NCBI GenBank assembly: GCA_963832365.1
Contig: CAWHUL010000004.1
Location: forward strand, 1-64,000
Origin: CAWBRT01 sp963832365
GTDB lineage: Bacteria; Acidobacteriota; Terriglobia; Terriglobales; Acidobacteriaceae
Length of the DNA stretch: 64,000 bases
Reading direction: 5' to 3'
Below the pieces are notes generated by a model. The model worked only from the letters and a program-made list of their open reading frames with translations, had not been told where the DNA came from and did not search any database. Below, piece by piece: positions 24,401-33,158 of this stretch. Within the stretch, counting starts at the first letter, position 1. Each line of letters begins with the position of its first letter. The translations under genes and the position numbers were made by a program.

Positions 24401-26081
24401 TCAGCTTTTTCTGCGAGGTGGAGTCTTTTGCGCTCGGAGCGATGGATCATCGGGCAACAAGACGTGGGATGCGCGTCGCGGCCCATCCACGCCGCGCTGC
24501 TCGAATGCCCTGAACCTCTGCTCGTCTTGAGCAGTGATCGATGGGGGCACACGTTCGCGCGCCGCCTTGCTCAAATGTGCTTCCGAGATGGGTTGCCGCG
24601 CCTTGCGGGCCAAGCGCGCAGCTTCGTCCACCAGGACTTTCAGATCGGCCGCCGAGTACCCGTCCAGTGATTTTGCCGCGCTGTCGGTATCAATGGCGGT
24701 CATGCGGCGTCCATACAGATGGAATTGCAGGATCGACGAACGTGCGGCGGCGTCGGGCGAGCCGACATAGATTTTCTTGTCGAGTCGGCCGGTACGCTGC
24801 ACCGCCGGATCGATTTTCCAGGGCTCGTTGGTGGCCGCAATCAGCAGAATCCGACGCTCGGCGCAAGTTTCCAACTGCTTGAGGAACTCGCTTACCTCCT
24901 CCGCGGTCTGATGCTGATGGGCAGCGAGCTCTCTGCGCGCGGGCACCATGCCCTCGAATTCGTCGACAAAAACAATCGCCGGTGCCCGCTCGGCAGCCGT
25001 ATCGAAGAGCTCGCGAATCTTCAGCGTGGTGCCGTGTATAAAGGTGCTGCCAATTTCAGAAGGGAACACCTCCGAGAAGTAGTAGCCCATCTCTTCGGCC
25101 AGCGCGCGAGAGATAAAAGTCTTGCCGCATCCGGGTGGGCCGAACAACAAAATCCCATTCGGGATCGTCAGGCCGTATGCTTTCAGATCCTCGGGGTCAC
25201 GCATGGCTGTAACGACTTCTTCGTAGAGCAACGCCTTGAGTTCGTCCATGCCCCCCACCTTTGCGAGGCCGTGCTTGGTGGGGTTCGGGATAGGACTTTC
25301 TGTCTCTATTACCTCGACATTCAGGTTCACGGGAGCTGGCGCTGACTCCGGTTGCGTGGGCGAAGCGGCTTCCGCAACGGCTGTAATCATCTCGGCGCCA
25401 GGGGATGGCAGATTTGCGCCCCGCCGGCTCGGCCGCCGCGTGTTCCATGTCGGCTGGCGTCCAGCGTTCGATCCAGATGGGGATTGGTCCGGCAACATTT
25501 TCAGCGCACATAGGACAGTACTGGTCGTCGGGCGGTTCACATTGCCATGGCCCGTGACCATACGGCATACCGCAACTGGTGCAGAGATGGCGGTGCGCGT
25601 TCTCGCTTTCACCATTTGCAGGCTCGGGGGGTTGCCCGGTTGAATGTATCGCCTCGTTGAATTTGGCGAGGCCCGACATCATCTCGATGACCGAGTCCCC
25701 ACGGGTTTGACGGAAGCTGACTTGGAGTTGCTTGTAGGCACGTCCGAGGCTTGCTAATTCGACGTTCGCCACGCCGCCGTTGATGGCCGCGCCGAACCTT
25801 TCGGCCACGCTGCGCGGAATGGCTTCCCAGGTTTCGCGCAACAACGATTCGACCGCCCCGCCGACAATGGCTTGCATCGAATCCGACCACTGCGCAAACT
25901 CTCGACGGCCGCGTTCATACTGAAAGCCGCCGATGGCGACTAGCAGCGGAAGACAGGAAAAATCGACGGTGGCTCCTTCGGCAAGTCTTTGCGCTAGTAC
26001 TCCGACGGCGTAGTCGAACTCGTCGCGGCCGAAGAAAAAGCTACTCGCATTTGCTGGGAATTGCCGCTTTGGATTCGTCAT
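24401..26081 (-). pseudogene. AAA+ ATPase with N-terminal helical and zinc-ribbon region, one frameshift
   Basis: Two overlapping frames read as one gene. The first (from 26081) gives about 220 residues: a helical domain of unknown kind, then a zinc-ribbon-like CTSCGMPYG and YCPMCAENV. The second gives the C-terminal 330 residues: an AAA+ module with Walker A GPPGCGKT, Walker B IVFVDEFEG and the sensor region LIAATNEPWKIDP, close to the CDC48/FtsH type. Removing one G near 25424 joins AAAEPAG to ANLPSPGAEMITAV. Alternatively the ATPase starts at an internal Met and is separate. The role may be protein remodelling. It lies downstream of the OFA transporter, behind a probable terminator. Confidence 0.7.
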
Positions 26082-26165
26082 AACACCTGGGTCGCAAGTT
26101 CCTTAATCACCAGACAGACGAAGGGGGTCTGTACCACTGGCCGGGCAACGGTGCACTTGAAACGA

Positions 26166-26196
26166 GGGGAATCCTCTGTTGCCGTCGAGGATCCCC
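26166..26196 (-). terminator. Probable terminator after the OFA transporter
   Basis: GGGGAATCCTC (26166-26176) and GAGGATCCCC (26187-26196) form a stem with a ten-base loop. Read on the minus strand it is followed by TCGTTTC, only a weak U-run. It separates the transporter from the AAA+ gene. Confidence 0.5.
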
Positions 26197-26235
26197 CTCC
26201 AAGTTGCTGTCCGGACATTGACTGCACAGCCGATT

Positions 26236-27574
26236 CTATTGACCGGCTGTAGCGGCCTTAGCCTTAGCTTTCTGAGCCTCTGCTACGGCTTCTGCGTGCA
26301 TCTCCTTGGCGCGTGCAATTGTGCGCTTGGCGTAAGGCTTAAGCCACAGCAGCGCCATGAAACCCGCGAGTATGTCGCATGCAATCATGGCGTAGAACAC
26401 GTTGACCCACGAGCCCTCTTTAATACTCGCCATAGCGGCGACCGGTCCCGCGAAAATCGAGGCCGTACCTTTGGCGGTGTAAACGATGCCGTAGTTGGTC
26501 GTCGCCCACTTCCTGCCGAACAGATCGGCAGTGATAGCCGGGAACAAGGAAAAAATCTCGCCCCAAGCAAAGAACACCACGCTGGATAGCATTACGAACA
26601 GTACCGGCCTGGTGATCGTTTGCAGCAAAGCCCAAACGGCAATACCTTCAATCGTGAATGCCAGGAACATGGCATTCTCGCGACCGATCCGGTCCGAAAT
26701 CCAACCCCAGAAGGGCCGAGTTACGCCATTGACGATACGGTTAAGCTGGATTGCCAACACAAGCGCGGACATTCCCCAGGCTACAATTACCTTGTCGACA
26801 TGATAAAAGGAGGCAATGGGACTGATCTGAGCTGTGACGACTAAGCCGCCAAATGCCACCATCGTCATCATCATGATAAATGATGTAGAACGATGGCTGC
26901 TTGATCATCTGCACCCAAGTCATGTCTACGGCTGAGATTGCTACTTTGCTCGGCTTCCAGCCCACCGGCAACCAACCGTCCGGCGGAGCGATAATGAACA
27001 GCGCGGCAAGTACTACGATCGTCCCCTGGATGAATCCCCAAGTGATGAAAGTTTGCTGGTATCCGGAGGTTTTAATCATCGTGGCTATGGGAGCCACGGT
27101 AACCGCTGTTCCTATGCCATACGCGCCGGAGACAACGCCGACGCACAGGCCGCGATGATCGGGGAACCACTTGAGCACGTTTCCAACGCACGCGCCGTAA
27201 ACGGCGCCGGCGCCTATGCCGCCGATCGCATACCACACGATCACTCCGGTCATAGACCCGGAATATCCGGATCCGACCCAGCCGGCTCCGACGAGCACGC
27301 CGCCGATGATGATCAGCAGTCGCGGTCCAAGCCGGTCGACCAGATATCCTTCAAACGGCACCAGCCAGGTTTCGGCAAAAATAAAAGCGGCAAAAGCCAC
27401 TTGGACGGCCGCAAGCGTTACGCGGAAGTTTGTGGTTAAAGGTTTGGTGAATAGCGTCCAGGCATACTGTAGATTGGCGATCGCCATCATGGCGACGATG
27501 CCTGCGCACATTTGTAGCCAGCGATTGACTACACGAGGTTCAACTTGGGGCCCAGAGACCGTGGGTGTTGCCAT
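26236..27574 (-). pseudogene. OFA-type MFS transporter (oxalate/formate antiporter-like), one frameshift
   Basis: The first frame starts at the ATG 27574 with AGGAGG seven bases upstream. It encodes about seven membrane segments with the motifs VDRLGPRLLIIIGGVL, GAVYGACVGNVLKWFPDHRG and GLCVGVVSGAYGIGTAV, typical of the oxalate:formate antiporter (OFA) family. After SFYIIY the frame breaks; dropping one C near 26875 leads into MMMTMVAFGGLVVTAQ and the C-terminal helices with WGWISDRIGREN. Intact it would be about 445 residues, a normal length. It lies downstream of oxalate oxidoreductase-like genes, which makes oxalate or a related acid the likely cargo. Confidence 0.8.
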
Positions 27575-27649
27575 TGGCAAACCTCCTGAGTAGCACTTGG
27601 GCTAAATCCATTTCCCGGCTACCCTATCCAGTCTGAGGCGCTGTACTAG

Positions 27650-27684
27650 GGAATAAAGAAGCCCGCCCTGTTTAGGGGGCGGGC
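27650..27684 (-). terminator. Strong terminator after the oxidoreductase operon
   Basis: GCCCGCCC and GGGCGGGC (27661-27684) form a GC-rich hairpin with a short loop. On the minus strand it is followed by TTCTTTATT. It lies six bases beyond the beta-subunit stop, so the OFA gene needs its own promoter or read-through. Confidence 0.85.
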
Positions 27685-27690
27685 CTGAGT

Positions 27691-28707
27691 TCATTCTGAA
27701 GCATCAACCTCTTTTTGGATTGGGATGATCCCGGGAACCAACCATTTGGTCCACATATCATCGATCTTGCTCTGGAAATAATCCACATCGTCATTCGTGA
27801 AGTGGGAGAACCTGCCCTGTTTGAGCAAGTACTCTTTCACCGGCGTACGAACTGCCTTGCCGTCGGCGATCATTCTTGTCTTGCCGAACAGCTTCAGCTT
27901 GCCGTTTTCCACTTCAAACAAAGGCCAAATGCCAGTGTTGACCGACAGTTCGCCCAACTCGTAAGCCATGATCGGATCGAAATCCCATCCTTTCGGGCAC
28001 GGATTGAGGCAGTGAATGAACGTGGGACCGCCGATCGTCAACGCCTTGCGGATGTTGTTCATCCCCTGCAGCGCGAACGAAGTCGACATGGTGGCAACGT
28101 ATTTAACGGTTGGATGACCGGCAATTATCAGGCCAGCCATGTTCTTCTTCCAGCACTGATACATAATGCGCTTCACCGAGCCGGGTGTGCTGAACGAGGT
28201 GTGCGCGCCCCACGGTGTGGATCCGGAAACCTGGATATCCGTGTTGGCGTACGTCTCGTTGTCGTACATCAGGACCAGGAGGTTGTACTCGGCGTGCATC
28301 ATAGCCGAGGAAATGCCGGCTAATCCGGCATCGGAGCCGCCGCCGTCACCGCAGATGGAGACGACATTAATGGGCTCGTCCTTCATCTTGCCCTTGCGCA
28401 TCAACGCCTTGTAACCGGCGGCGATGCCCAGGGCGCCTGCGCCCGCGGCGAACAACTGGGTGTGCATCCATGGAACAACATATGGAGTGGTGTAATAACT
28501 GGTGTTGGCTACGTACATGCACCCGGTGCAGTTCAGCACGACTGTTCTGGGACCGGCGGCTTTTGCCACCAACCTCATAGTCTCTGCGGAGTAGCAACCC
28601 TGGCAAGTGCGGTGGCCGGAGGTGTAATACTCTTCATTGGGGATCTTTTTGACCCCTTTGAAGGCCTCGAGATTCTGTGTCGGTTTCTCGTCCATTAAAG
28701 TACTCAT
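27691..28707 (-). CDS. 2-oxoacid:ferredoxin oxidoreductase beta subunit (oxalate oxidoreductase-like)
   Basis: A 338-residue ThDP- and [4Fe-4S]-binding subunit. Cluster cysteines are seen in RTCQGCYSAE and NCTGCMYVAN, with more in IHCLNPCPKGW, as in PorB-type proteins. The ThDP motif is SICGDGGGSDAGLAGISS ending MYDNETYANTDIQVSG. With the alpha and gamma-delta subunits it would oxidise a 2-oxoacid and reduce ferredoxin in the cytoplasm. It is the last gene before a strong terminator, 28 bases after alpha. Pyruvate is the default substrate for the superfamily. Context (OFA transporter, gene fusion and the Arg in alpha) points to oxalate, giving two CO2. Confidence 0.88.
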   Translation of the reverse strand: MSTLMDEKPTQNLEAFKGVKKIPNEEYYTSGHRTCQGCYSAETMRLVAKAAGPRTVVLNCTGCMYVANTSYYTTPYVVPWMHTQLFAAGAGALGIAAGYKALMRKGKMKDEPINVVSICGDGGGSDAGLAGISSAMMHAEYNLLVLMYDNETYANTDIQVSGSTPWGAHTSFSTPGSVKRIMYQCWKKNMAGLIIAGHPTVKYVATMSTSFALQGMNNIRKALTIGGPTFIHCLNPCPKGWDFDPIMAYELGELSVNTGIWPLFEVENGKLKLFGKTRMIADGKAVRTPVKEYLLKQGRFSHFTNDDVDYFQSKIDDMWTKWLVPGIIPIQKEVDASE

Positions 28708-28735
28708 TTGTCCCTCATCCTTTCCGGCGCCGGAA

Positions 28736-29962
28736 TTACTCCCGCACCCCGATCCATTGAGTCAGCGGTGTCGGCTTGCCTGCTGCGGCTTCGAAGCACG
28801 CGGCGGTCATCTTTTCGATATCGGCTTCGTAGACTTCGCGACCGCCGAGACCACAGATGAAGCCCAGCACTGGCGGTTTCGGGCCGTTGCCCGGATACAG
28901 CGCGGTGCGCACTTCGGTGGCCACGACGCCACTGAGATACGGCGAACCCAGCGAGTAATCGCGGTCGATGACGCCCACGGCCTTGAACCGGCTGAGGCAC
29001 TGTGCCAGTTCCTCGCCCGGGAACGGGCGGAACCAGCGCAGACGCACGAAACCGACTTTCTTGCCCTGTGCGCGCATCTTGCGGACGGCAACCTTAACCG
29101 GCATCGAGAGCGTGCCCATGCCTAGCAGAACGACATCGGCATCTTCGGTCATGTACTCTTCGAAGAACGGGTTGGGGCCGTAATTGCGGCCGAAGACGCT
29201 GTCGTACTCGGCATAGACTTCGCGCAGCACCTGCTTGGACCGCTGCGTGACGCCGTACTGCTGCAGACGGATCTCCATCACCCAGTCTTCGTTGCACTGC
29301 GGGGCGATCGAGATTCTGTTGTCGGGATGGAACAGCAAGTTGCCGCGATCGTAGCGAGGCAGATACTTATCTACCTGCGCCTGCGTCGGGATCTTCACCA
29401 GTGCCTGCGAGTGGGTGAGGAACGCGCCATCGAGGCTGATGGCGACGGGTGTCATAATGCGCTTGTCTTCAGCGAAGCGGTAGGCAATCAGATTGGTGTC
29501 GAACGCTTCCTGAGCGCTGTCCACCCAACAGAGATGCCAGCCGAGATCGCGGACCGAGAGCGCGTCGTTGTGCTCGGTGCCGAAGGCCCCGGGATCATCG
29601 AGCGCGCGGTTGCCGACGATGGCCACCATCGGAACGCGCAAGGCCGGGGTTACCGTCAGCGCTTCCATGGCGTACATCCAACCCACACCGCTGCTGCCCA
29701 CAAAAACGCGGGCACCGCAAGTGGAGGCGTGTTTGACGATTTCGAACTGAGAGTGCTCGCCGTCGGCGGGGATGAATTCGCAATCCATCTTGCCGTCGGC
29801 GATGAGCTGAGACATAAATTGCATTACGGTGTCGTAGGGACGAATCGGGAAAGCAGTCACCACATCGACATCGGCCAGCTTGCAGGCGATTGCCATCGCC
29901 TCCGACCCTGTGATCAGCAGTTCCGATTCCTGCTCGACAGGCGTTTGTGCCATCACTGCCAT
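28736..29962 (-). CDS. 2-oxoacid:ferredoxin oxidoreductase alpha subunit (oxalate oxidoreductase-like)
   Basis: A 408-residue subunit with the Pyr-type domain (GSEAMAIACKLADVDVVTAF) and the transketolase C-terminal-like domain (DADVVLLGMGTLSMPVKVAV, then RLRWFRPFPGEEL). The loop that reads YPITP in pyruvate:ferredoxin oxidoreductases reads FPIRP here, so Arg replaces the substrate-contacting Thr. I recall the same change in the characterised Moorella oxalate oxidoreductase, where Arg holds the second carboxylate. That link is from memory. The ATG at 29962 has AAGGAG eight bases upstream. The gene follows gamma-delta by 21 bases. Confidence 0.88.
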   Translation of the reverse strand: MAVMAQTPVEQESELLITGSEAMAIACKLADVDVVTAFPIRPYDTVMQFMSQLIADGKMDCEFIPADGEHSQFEIVKHASTCGARVFVGSSGVGWMYAMEALTVTPALRVPMVAIVGNRALDDPGAFGTEHNDALSVRDLGWHLCWVDSAQEAFDTNLIAYRFAEDKRIMTPVAISLDGAFLTHSQALVKIPTQAQVDKYLPRYDRGNLLFHPDNRISIAPQCNEDWVMEIRLQQYGVTQRSKQVLREVYAEYDSVFGRNYGPNPFFEEYMTEDADVVLLGMGTLSMPVKVAVRKMRAQGKKVGFVRLRWFRPFPGEELAQCLSRFKAVGVIDRDYSLGSPYLSGVVATEVRTALYPGNGPKPPVLGFICGLGGREVYEADIEKMTAACFEAAAGKPTPLTQWIGVRE

Positions 29963-29983
29963 GACCTAATCTCCTTCTCTGGG

Positions 29984-31141
29984 CTATGCTTTATTAGCGA
30001 TTTCCAGTGCCGCGGGAATTTCTTCTTTGTACTGACCGCGATAACGGTAGCCATGGGCGCGGGGCGGGACGTTCTGAATCTTCGTCTTCAGCCACGCCTT
30101 GTAGGCGACCTTGTCCTTGGTGTACGCCGCGAACTGGTTGGCGTTGTCGCTGAAAGCGAGTTCGCTGACCATGGTGATGCAGTTCGGCACCGGGCACACG
30201 GCTTCGCAAACGCCGCAACCCATGCAGTACTCCATGTTAGCGTCGTAGTAACCGTCCGGCGTGACGTCGAACGATCCATCCTGGCACTGCAGCCAGCAGA
30301 GCGTGCACTTGGTGCAGACCGAGAAATCGACGACTGGACGAAGCGTACGCGAACTGGCCTTCATCAGCTTGTCGGGACGTCCCGACTTGTACCCACCGGC
30401 GCTGTTATACGGACCGCCAAGCGGTGCTGCCTCGACCGAGACGCCTTCCCTCATCTTCGAGGCGCCGGGCAGGACGAAGCTGAACGGTTTTTCCTGGTTG
30501 CCTTCGCCGGCCTTTACATCGGTGACCGCGAAACGCTGGTATGCCATTAAGGCCGACTGCAGCTTGGCGGGGTTTTTGATCTTTTCAGTGATGTATTTTT
30601 CGAGCGACTCGAATTTGAACAATTCCGGCAAAGCTTTGGCAATGGCGCCCAGCACGCGCATGTCGGTGTGGTCGTCCTTGTAGTTCCACATGCCGGAGAA
30701 GCTGGCGAGGCCCTTAAGAATCCCCAGTTTGTAGGGTGTATCTTTCTTGTGGACCATCTTCAGGACGGTGGCCGCCGGCTCGGTAGAGACGACGATCAGT
30801 GTCTTGCCGGGTTTCAGCGTCTCATTGACTGGTTGCAATCCGGCCCAAGCCCAAGGCTCCAGCCCCTTGCACAGCGTGTCATCCAATACCACGGTCACAT
30901 CAACTTGCTTTGGCATGTACTGTACCATGCCGATTTCAAGCGTCTCGTCATCGCTGGCCACGATAGCAAAGCTCTTGGCCGGAATGCCATTACGCTCTGG
31001 AGAGTCAGAATACCGTCCGAACGAGATCCCTGGTCTGCCCTCATTGTGGGCAGCCAAAACGATCCCGCGGCATATGTTTTTCGCGAGGTTCTTCTGGAAG
31101 ACTCCTCGGTAGCTAATCTCGACCGCGAAAAGCTGGCCCAT
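29984..31141 (-). CDS. 2-oxoacid:ferredoxin oxidoreductase fused gamma-delta subunit
   Basis: About 385 residues from the ATG at 31141 (GGAGG six bases upstream). The first 190 or so are the gamma domain (GRYSDSPERNGIPAKSFAI, VTVVLDDTLC). The C-terminal part is a delta-type ferredoxin domain with two [4Fe-4S] motifs, CTKCTLCWLQCQD and CMGCGVCEAVCPV, which carry electrons from the ThDP site to external ferredoxin. The linker between them contains about 60 unassigned residues. A gamma-delta fusion in a three-gene set is also the arrangement known for Moorella oxalate oxidoreductase. It lies 51 bases after the regulator gene and probably shares its promoter. Confidence 0.88.
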   Translation of the reverse strand: MGQLFAVEISYRGVFQKNLAKNICRGIVLAAHNEGRPGISFGRYSDSPERNGIPAKSFAIVASDDETLEIGMVQYMPKQVDVTVVLDDTLCKGLEPWAWAGLQPVNETLKPGKTLIVVSTEPAATVLKMVHKKDTPYKLGILKGLASFSGMWNYKDDHTDMRVLGAIAKALPELFKFESLEKYITEKIKNPAKLQSALMAYQRFAVTDVKAGEGNQEKPFSFVLPGASKMREGVSVEAAPLGGPYNSAGGYKSGRPDKLMKASSRTLRPVVDFSVCTKCTLCWLQCQDGSFDVTPDGYYDANMEYCMGCGVCEAVCPVPNCITMVSELAFSDNANQFAAYTKDKVAYKAWLKTKIQNVPPRAHGYRYRGQYKEEIPAALEIANKA

Positions 31142-31192
31142 TTGCAACCTCCATTCGTTGATTGCGGTTTTAGTCGTTTACAGTTTCAGTCG

Positions 31193-31900
31193 TTACACTT
31201 GTTCCACAATGATGGTTTCGATCTCCTCCAGGTGCTGTCGCATGGCGGTCTCGGCACCGTTTGCATCTTTCCGCTTGATGGCGGCAACGACACGACGGTG
31301 ACCAGCGAGCGACCTTGCGGGACGCCCCTTGAGCTGCAAGGATTGTTCTCTGGACTTCTGCAGCAAATCCATCAGCACATCCAGAACTTTCAACACCACG
31401 GAGTTGTCGGCGGCTAAAGCAAGGCAATAGTGAAACTCGGAGTCTTCTTTAATCGCCGACTCGCCACGAGCTAGCTTTGCCGTCTGCCTTTCCAGAATCT
31501 CCTCCATCGCGGAGATGTGTTCAGGTGAGGCATTGCCGGCTGCGCGAGCGGCGATTCCCGGCTCGATGATCTTGCGAACATCAAGCAGTTCGGCGACGAG
31601 CTTCCACTTCCTGACCAGCACGGAACTGAGCGGGCTGATGATCGCATCATCGGAAACCTCGCGGATTACGGTTCCGTGCCCCTGACGTGGCTCAACCAAG
31701 CCCATAGCTTGCAGCCTGCGAACCGCGTCACGGACGGAACTGCGACCGACTCCAAACATTTCCGCCAGTTGACGCTCCGGCGGAAGTTTGTCTCCCGGTT
31801 TCATTTCAGCCAGGATCCATTGCTGGAGTTTGTCGGCCACTTCCTCGTACAGCTTGTTTCTGCGGATGGCTTCAAACTCGGTTTTTGGGTGAGTCGACAT
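31193..31900 (-). CDS. GntR-family regulator, FadR/FCD type
   Basis: A 235-residue repressor-type protein. An N-terminal winged helix (residues about 12-80) has PGDKLPPERQLAEMFGVGRS and SVRDAVRRLQAMGLVEPRQG, the GntR signature. The C-terminal all-helical FCD domain has the metal and ligand pocket residues in DVRKIIEPGIAARAA, EFHYCLALAADNSV and GHRRVVAAI (Asp and three His positions). Such regulators sense carboxylates. It precedes the oxidoreductase genes on the same strand and carries a perfect 14-bp palindrome 47 bases before its start, so autoregulation together with the operon is likely. Confidence 0.9.
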   Translation of the reverse strand: MSTHPKTEFEAIRRNKLYEEVADKLQQWILAEMKPGDKLPPERQLAEMFGVGRSSVRDAVRRLQAMGLVEPRQGHGTVIREVSDDAIISPLSSVLVRKWKLVAELLDVRKIIEPGIAARAAGNASPEHISAMEEILERQTAKLARGESAIKEDSEFHYCLALAADNSVVLKVLDVLMDLLQKSREQSLQLKGRPARSLAGHRRVVAAIKRKDANGAETAMRQHLEEIETIIVEQV

Positions 31901-31947
31901 CTTGGCCCGTGGTCCCCTTTACAACCTTCTTAATTGGTATGTTGATA

Positions 31948-31961
31948 TGGTCATCAGACCA
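31948..31961. promoter_or_regulatory. GntR/FadR-type operator palindrome
   Basis: TGGTCATCAGACCA is a palindrome with five-base arms TGGTC/GACCA around ATCA. It matches the TGGT-N-ACCA form recognised by FCD-type GntR regulators and lies 47-61 bases upstream of the regulator start. ATTGGT and ACCAAT flank it at longer range. Confidence 0.7.
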
Positions 31962-32004
31962 ATCGCATAATGCCCTTCTTGAATTTGCAATGCAGTGACG
32001 TAGC

Positions 32005-32748
32005 TCACGCCTCAGAGGTGAGCATCCAGCCGTTCAACCGCCCGCGCCGCGCGAGACGAAATTTGTTCCGCCAGCCGCGCCAGATGCAGGTCTTCTGCAT
32101 ATCAGAGGCACACGTCAGCAGCGCCTCGGCGATTCTTGTCGTTTCCTCCAGGAAGTGCGAAAAACGTTTTGCCTTGATTCTTTTGCCGGGCCGATAGATA
32201 AAAATCCATTCCGGATTACAGGTGAGCCGGTACCGGTTCACATACAGCCGAAGCCGTTCCAGCCGCGGCGGGATCAGAAAATCCTGAATTCGCTTCTCGT
32301 CCGCCGTGCAGCGAATGAAGAACTGACTGGAAAGGTCTTCCTTGCCGGCTGCCGTCCGCTGCGCTCCAATGGCTTCGCCAATTCGCCCGCAAAGACCCTT
32401 GAGGCTAAGTTCAAACGAGGGCAGGTTGGCGGCCTGCGAGCGGAAGGCGGCAACCGTAGTCAAAACCGGGGTTTCGAGGCTTTCGTCGCGGAGATCGAAG
32501 ATGCGAACCTGGAACTCGCCTATGCGGCCGGTTAATACATTGAAGGCGACGGTGGAGAACCCATCCTGGAGGCACGAAGTTGCTTTCATTTGAGGCCCCG
32601 TCAACGATTCGGAAACCGTTTCAAACGACAGCCCCAAAGAGCAACCTTGCTGCTGCAAACTCCTGGAACGAACCACGTCGCGCAGAAATATGCAGGCCAA
32701 ACACAGGAGAACTGCAAGCAAGCAACCGAGCGCGAGGACAACATTCAT
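32005..32748 (-). CDS. Membrane-anchored hypothetical protein
   Basis: A 247-residue protein I do not recognise. One N-terminal membrane segment (VLALGCLLAVLLCLACIFL) is followed by a soluble domain of about 215 residues with DGFSTVAFNVLTGRIGEFQV, RIFDLRDES and PPRLERLRLYVNRYR. It would be anchored in the inner membrane; orientation is unclear. The phrase pattern resembles small DUF3137-like proteins in which a beta-rich domain follows a membrane helix, but the match is weak. It stands alone, with a CRP-like site about 245 bases before its start, and ends shortly before the GntR operator region. Confidence 0.6.
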   Translation of the reverse strand: MNVVLALGCLLAVLLCLACIFLRDVVRSRSLQQQGCSLGLSFETVSESLTGPQMKATSCLQDGFSTVAFNVLTGRIGEFQVRIFDLRDESLETPVLTTVAAFRSQAANLPSFELSLKGLCGRIGEAIGAQRTAAGKEDLSSQFFIRCTADEKRIQDFLIPPRLERLRLYVNRYRLTCNPEWIFIYRPGKRIKAKRFSHFLEETTRIAEALLTCASDMQKTCIWRGWRNKFRLARRGRLNGWMLTSEA

Positions 32749-33158
32749 GCCGCACCTCGAGAAACCCGGGACCCCGCCTTTGCAGGCGCTTTCATGGCCA
32801 CAAACTCAACTGCAATTCCGGCAAACGCTGCGTGGTCCCGCAACCTGCCCCAACAAGCGAAAACCCCAGCGCCAAAACTTCGACCCGGCAGGCAGCCCGT
32901 GTGACGACAGCTCTCATACGGATCGGAAAACCGTAGAATACCTGCGCGTTTGCCAATGTCGCGCGCATTAAGTCAGAGCCAGTGGAATTTGCTGTGACCT
33001 GTCTCACGGAATCTAGTGACGTACGTGGAGAGCGGCGACTGGCGGGGTTCTAGGAGGCTTTGGTTCGTGGCGGGTGCTTCGTTGCAGGTTTTCCAGCGTT
33101 AGCGGCCCCGGCGAGCCTTGCCCGCTGGGGGCCGGCGATGGGTGCTTCCGATGCTTTC
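32749..33158. other. Gap without a recognised gene
   Basis: This stretch lies upstream of the membrane-anchored protein and downstream of the metalloprotease gene, both on the minus strand. Apart from the CRP-like palindrome at 32993-33008 I see no gene and no long repeat. Confidence 0.5.
32993..33008. promoter_or_regulatory. CRP/FNR-family-like site
   Basis: TGTGACCTGTCTCACG fits TGTGA-N6-TCACA with one mismatch. It lies about 245 bases upstream of the hypothetical membrane protein. A second such site at 35016-35031 raises the interest, but chance occurrence is possible. Confidence 0.35.

Noticed and set aside
29327..30550. 407-codon frame antisense to the oxidoreductase subunits
   Set aside because: The opposite strand carries cluster-binding and ThDP motifs; this one carries none.
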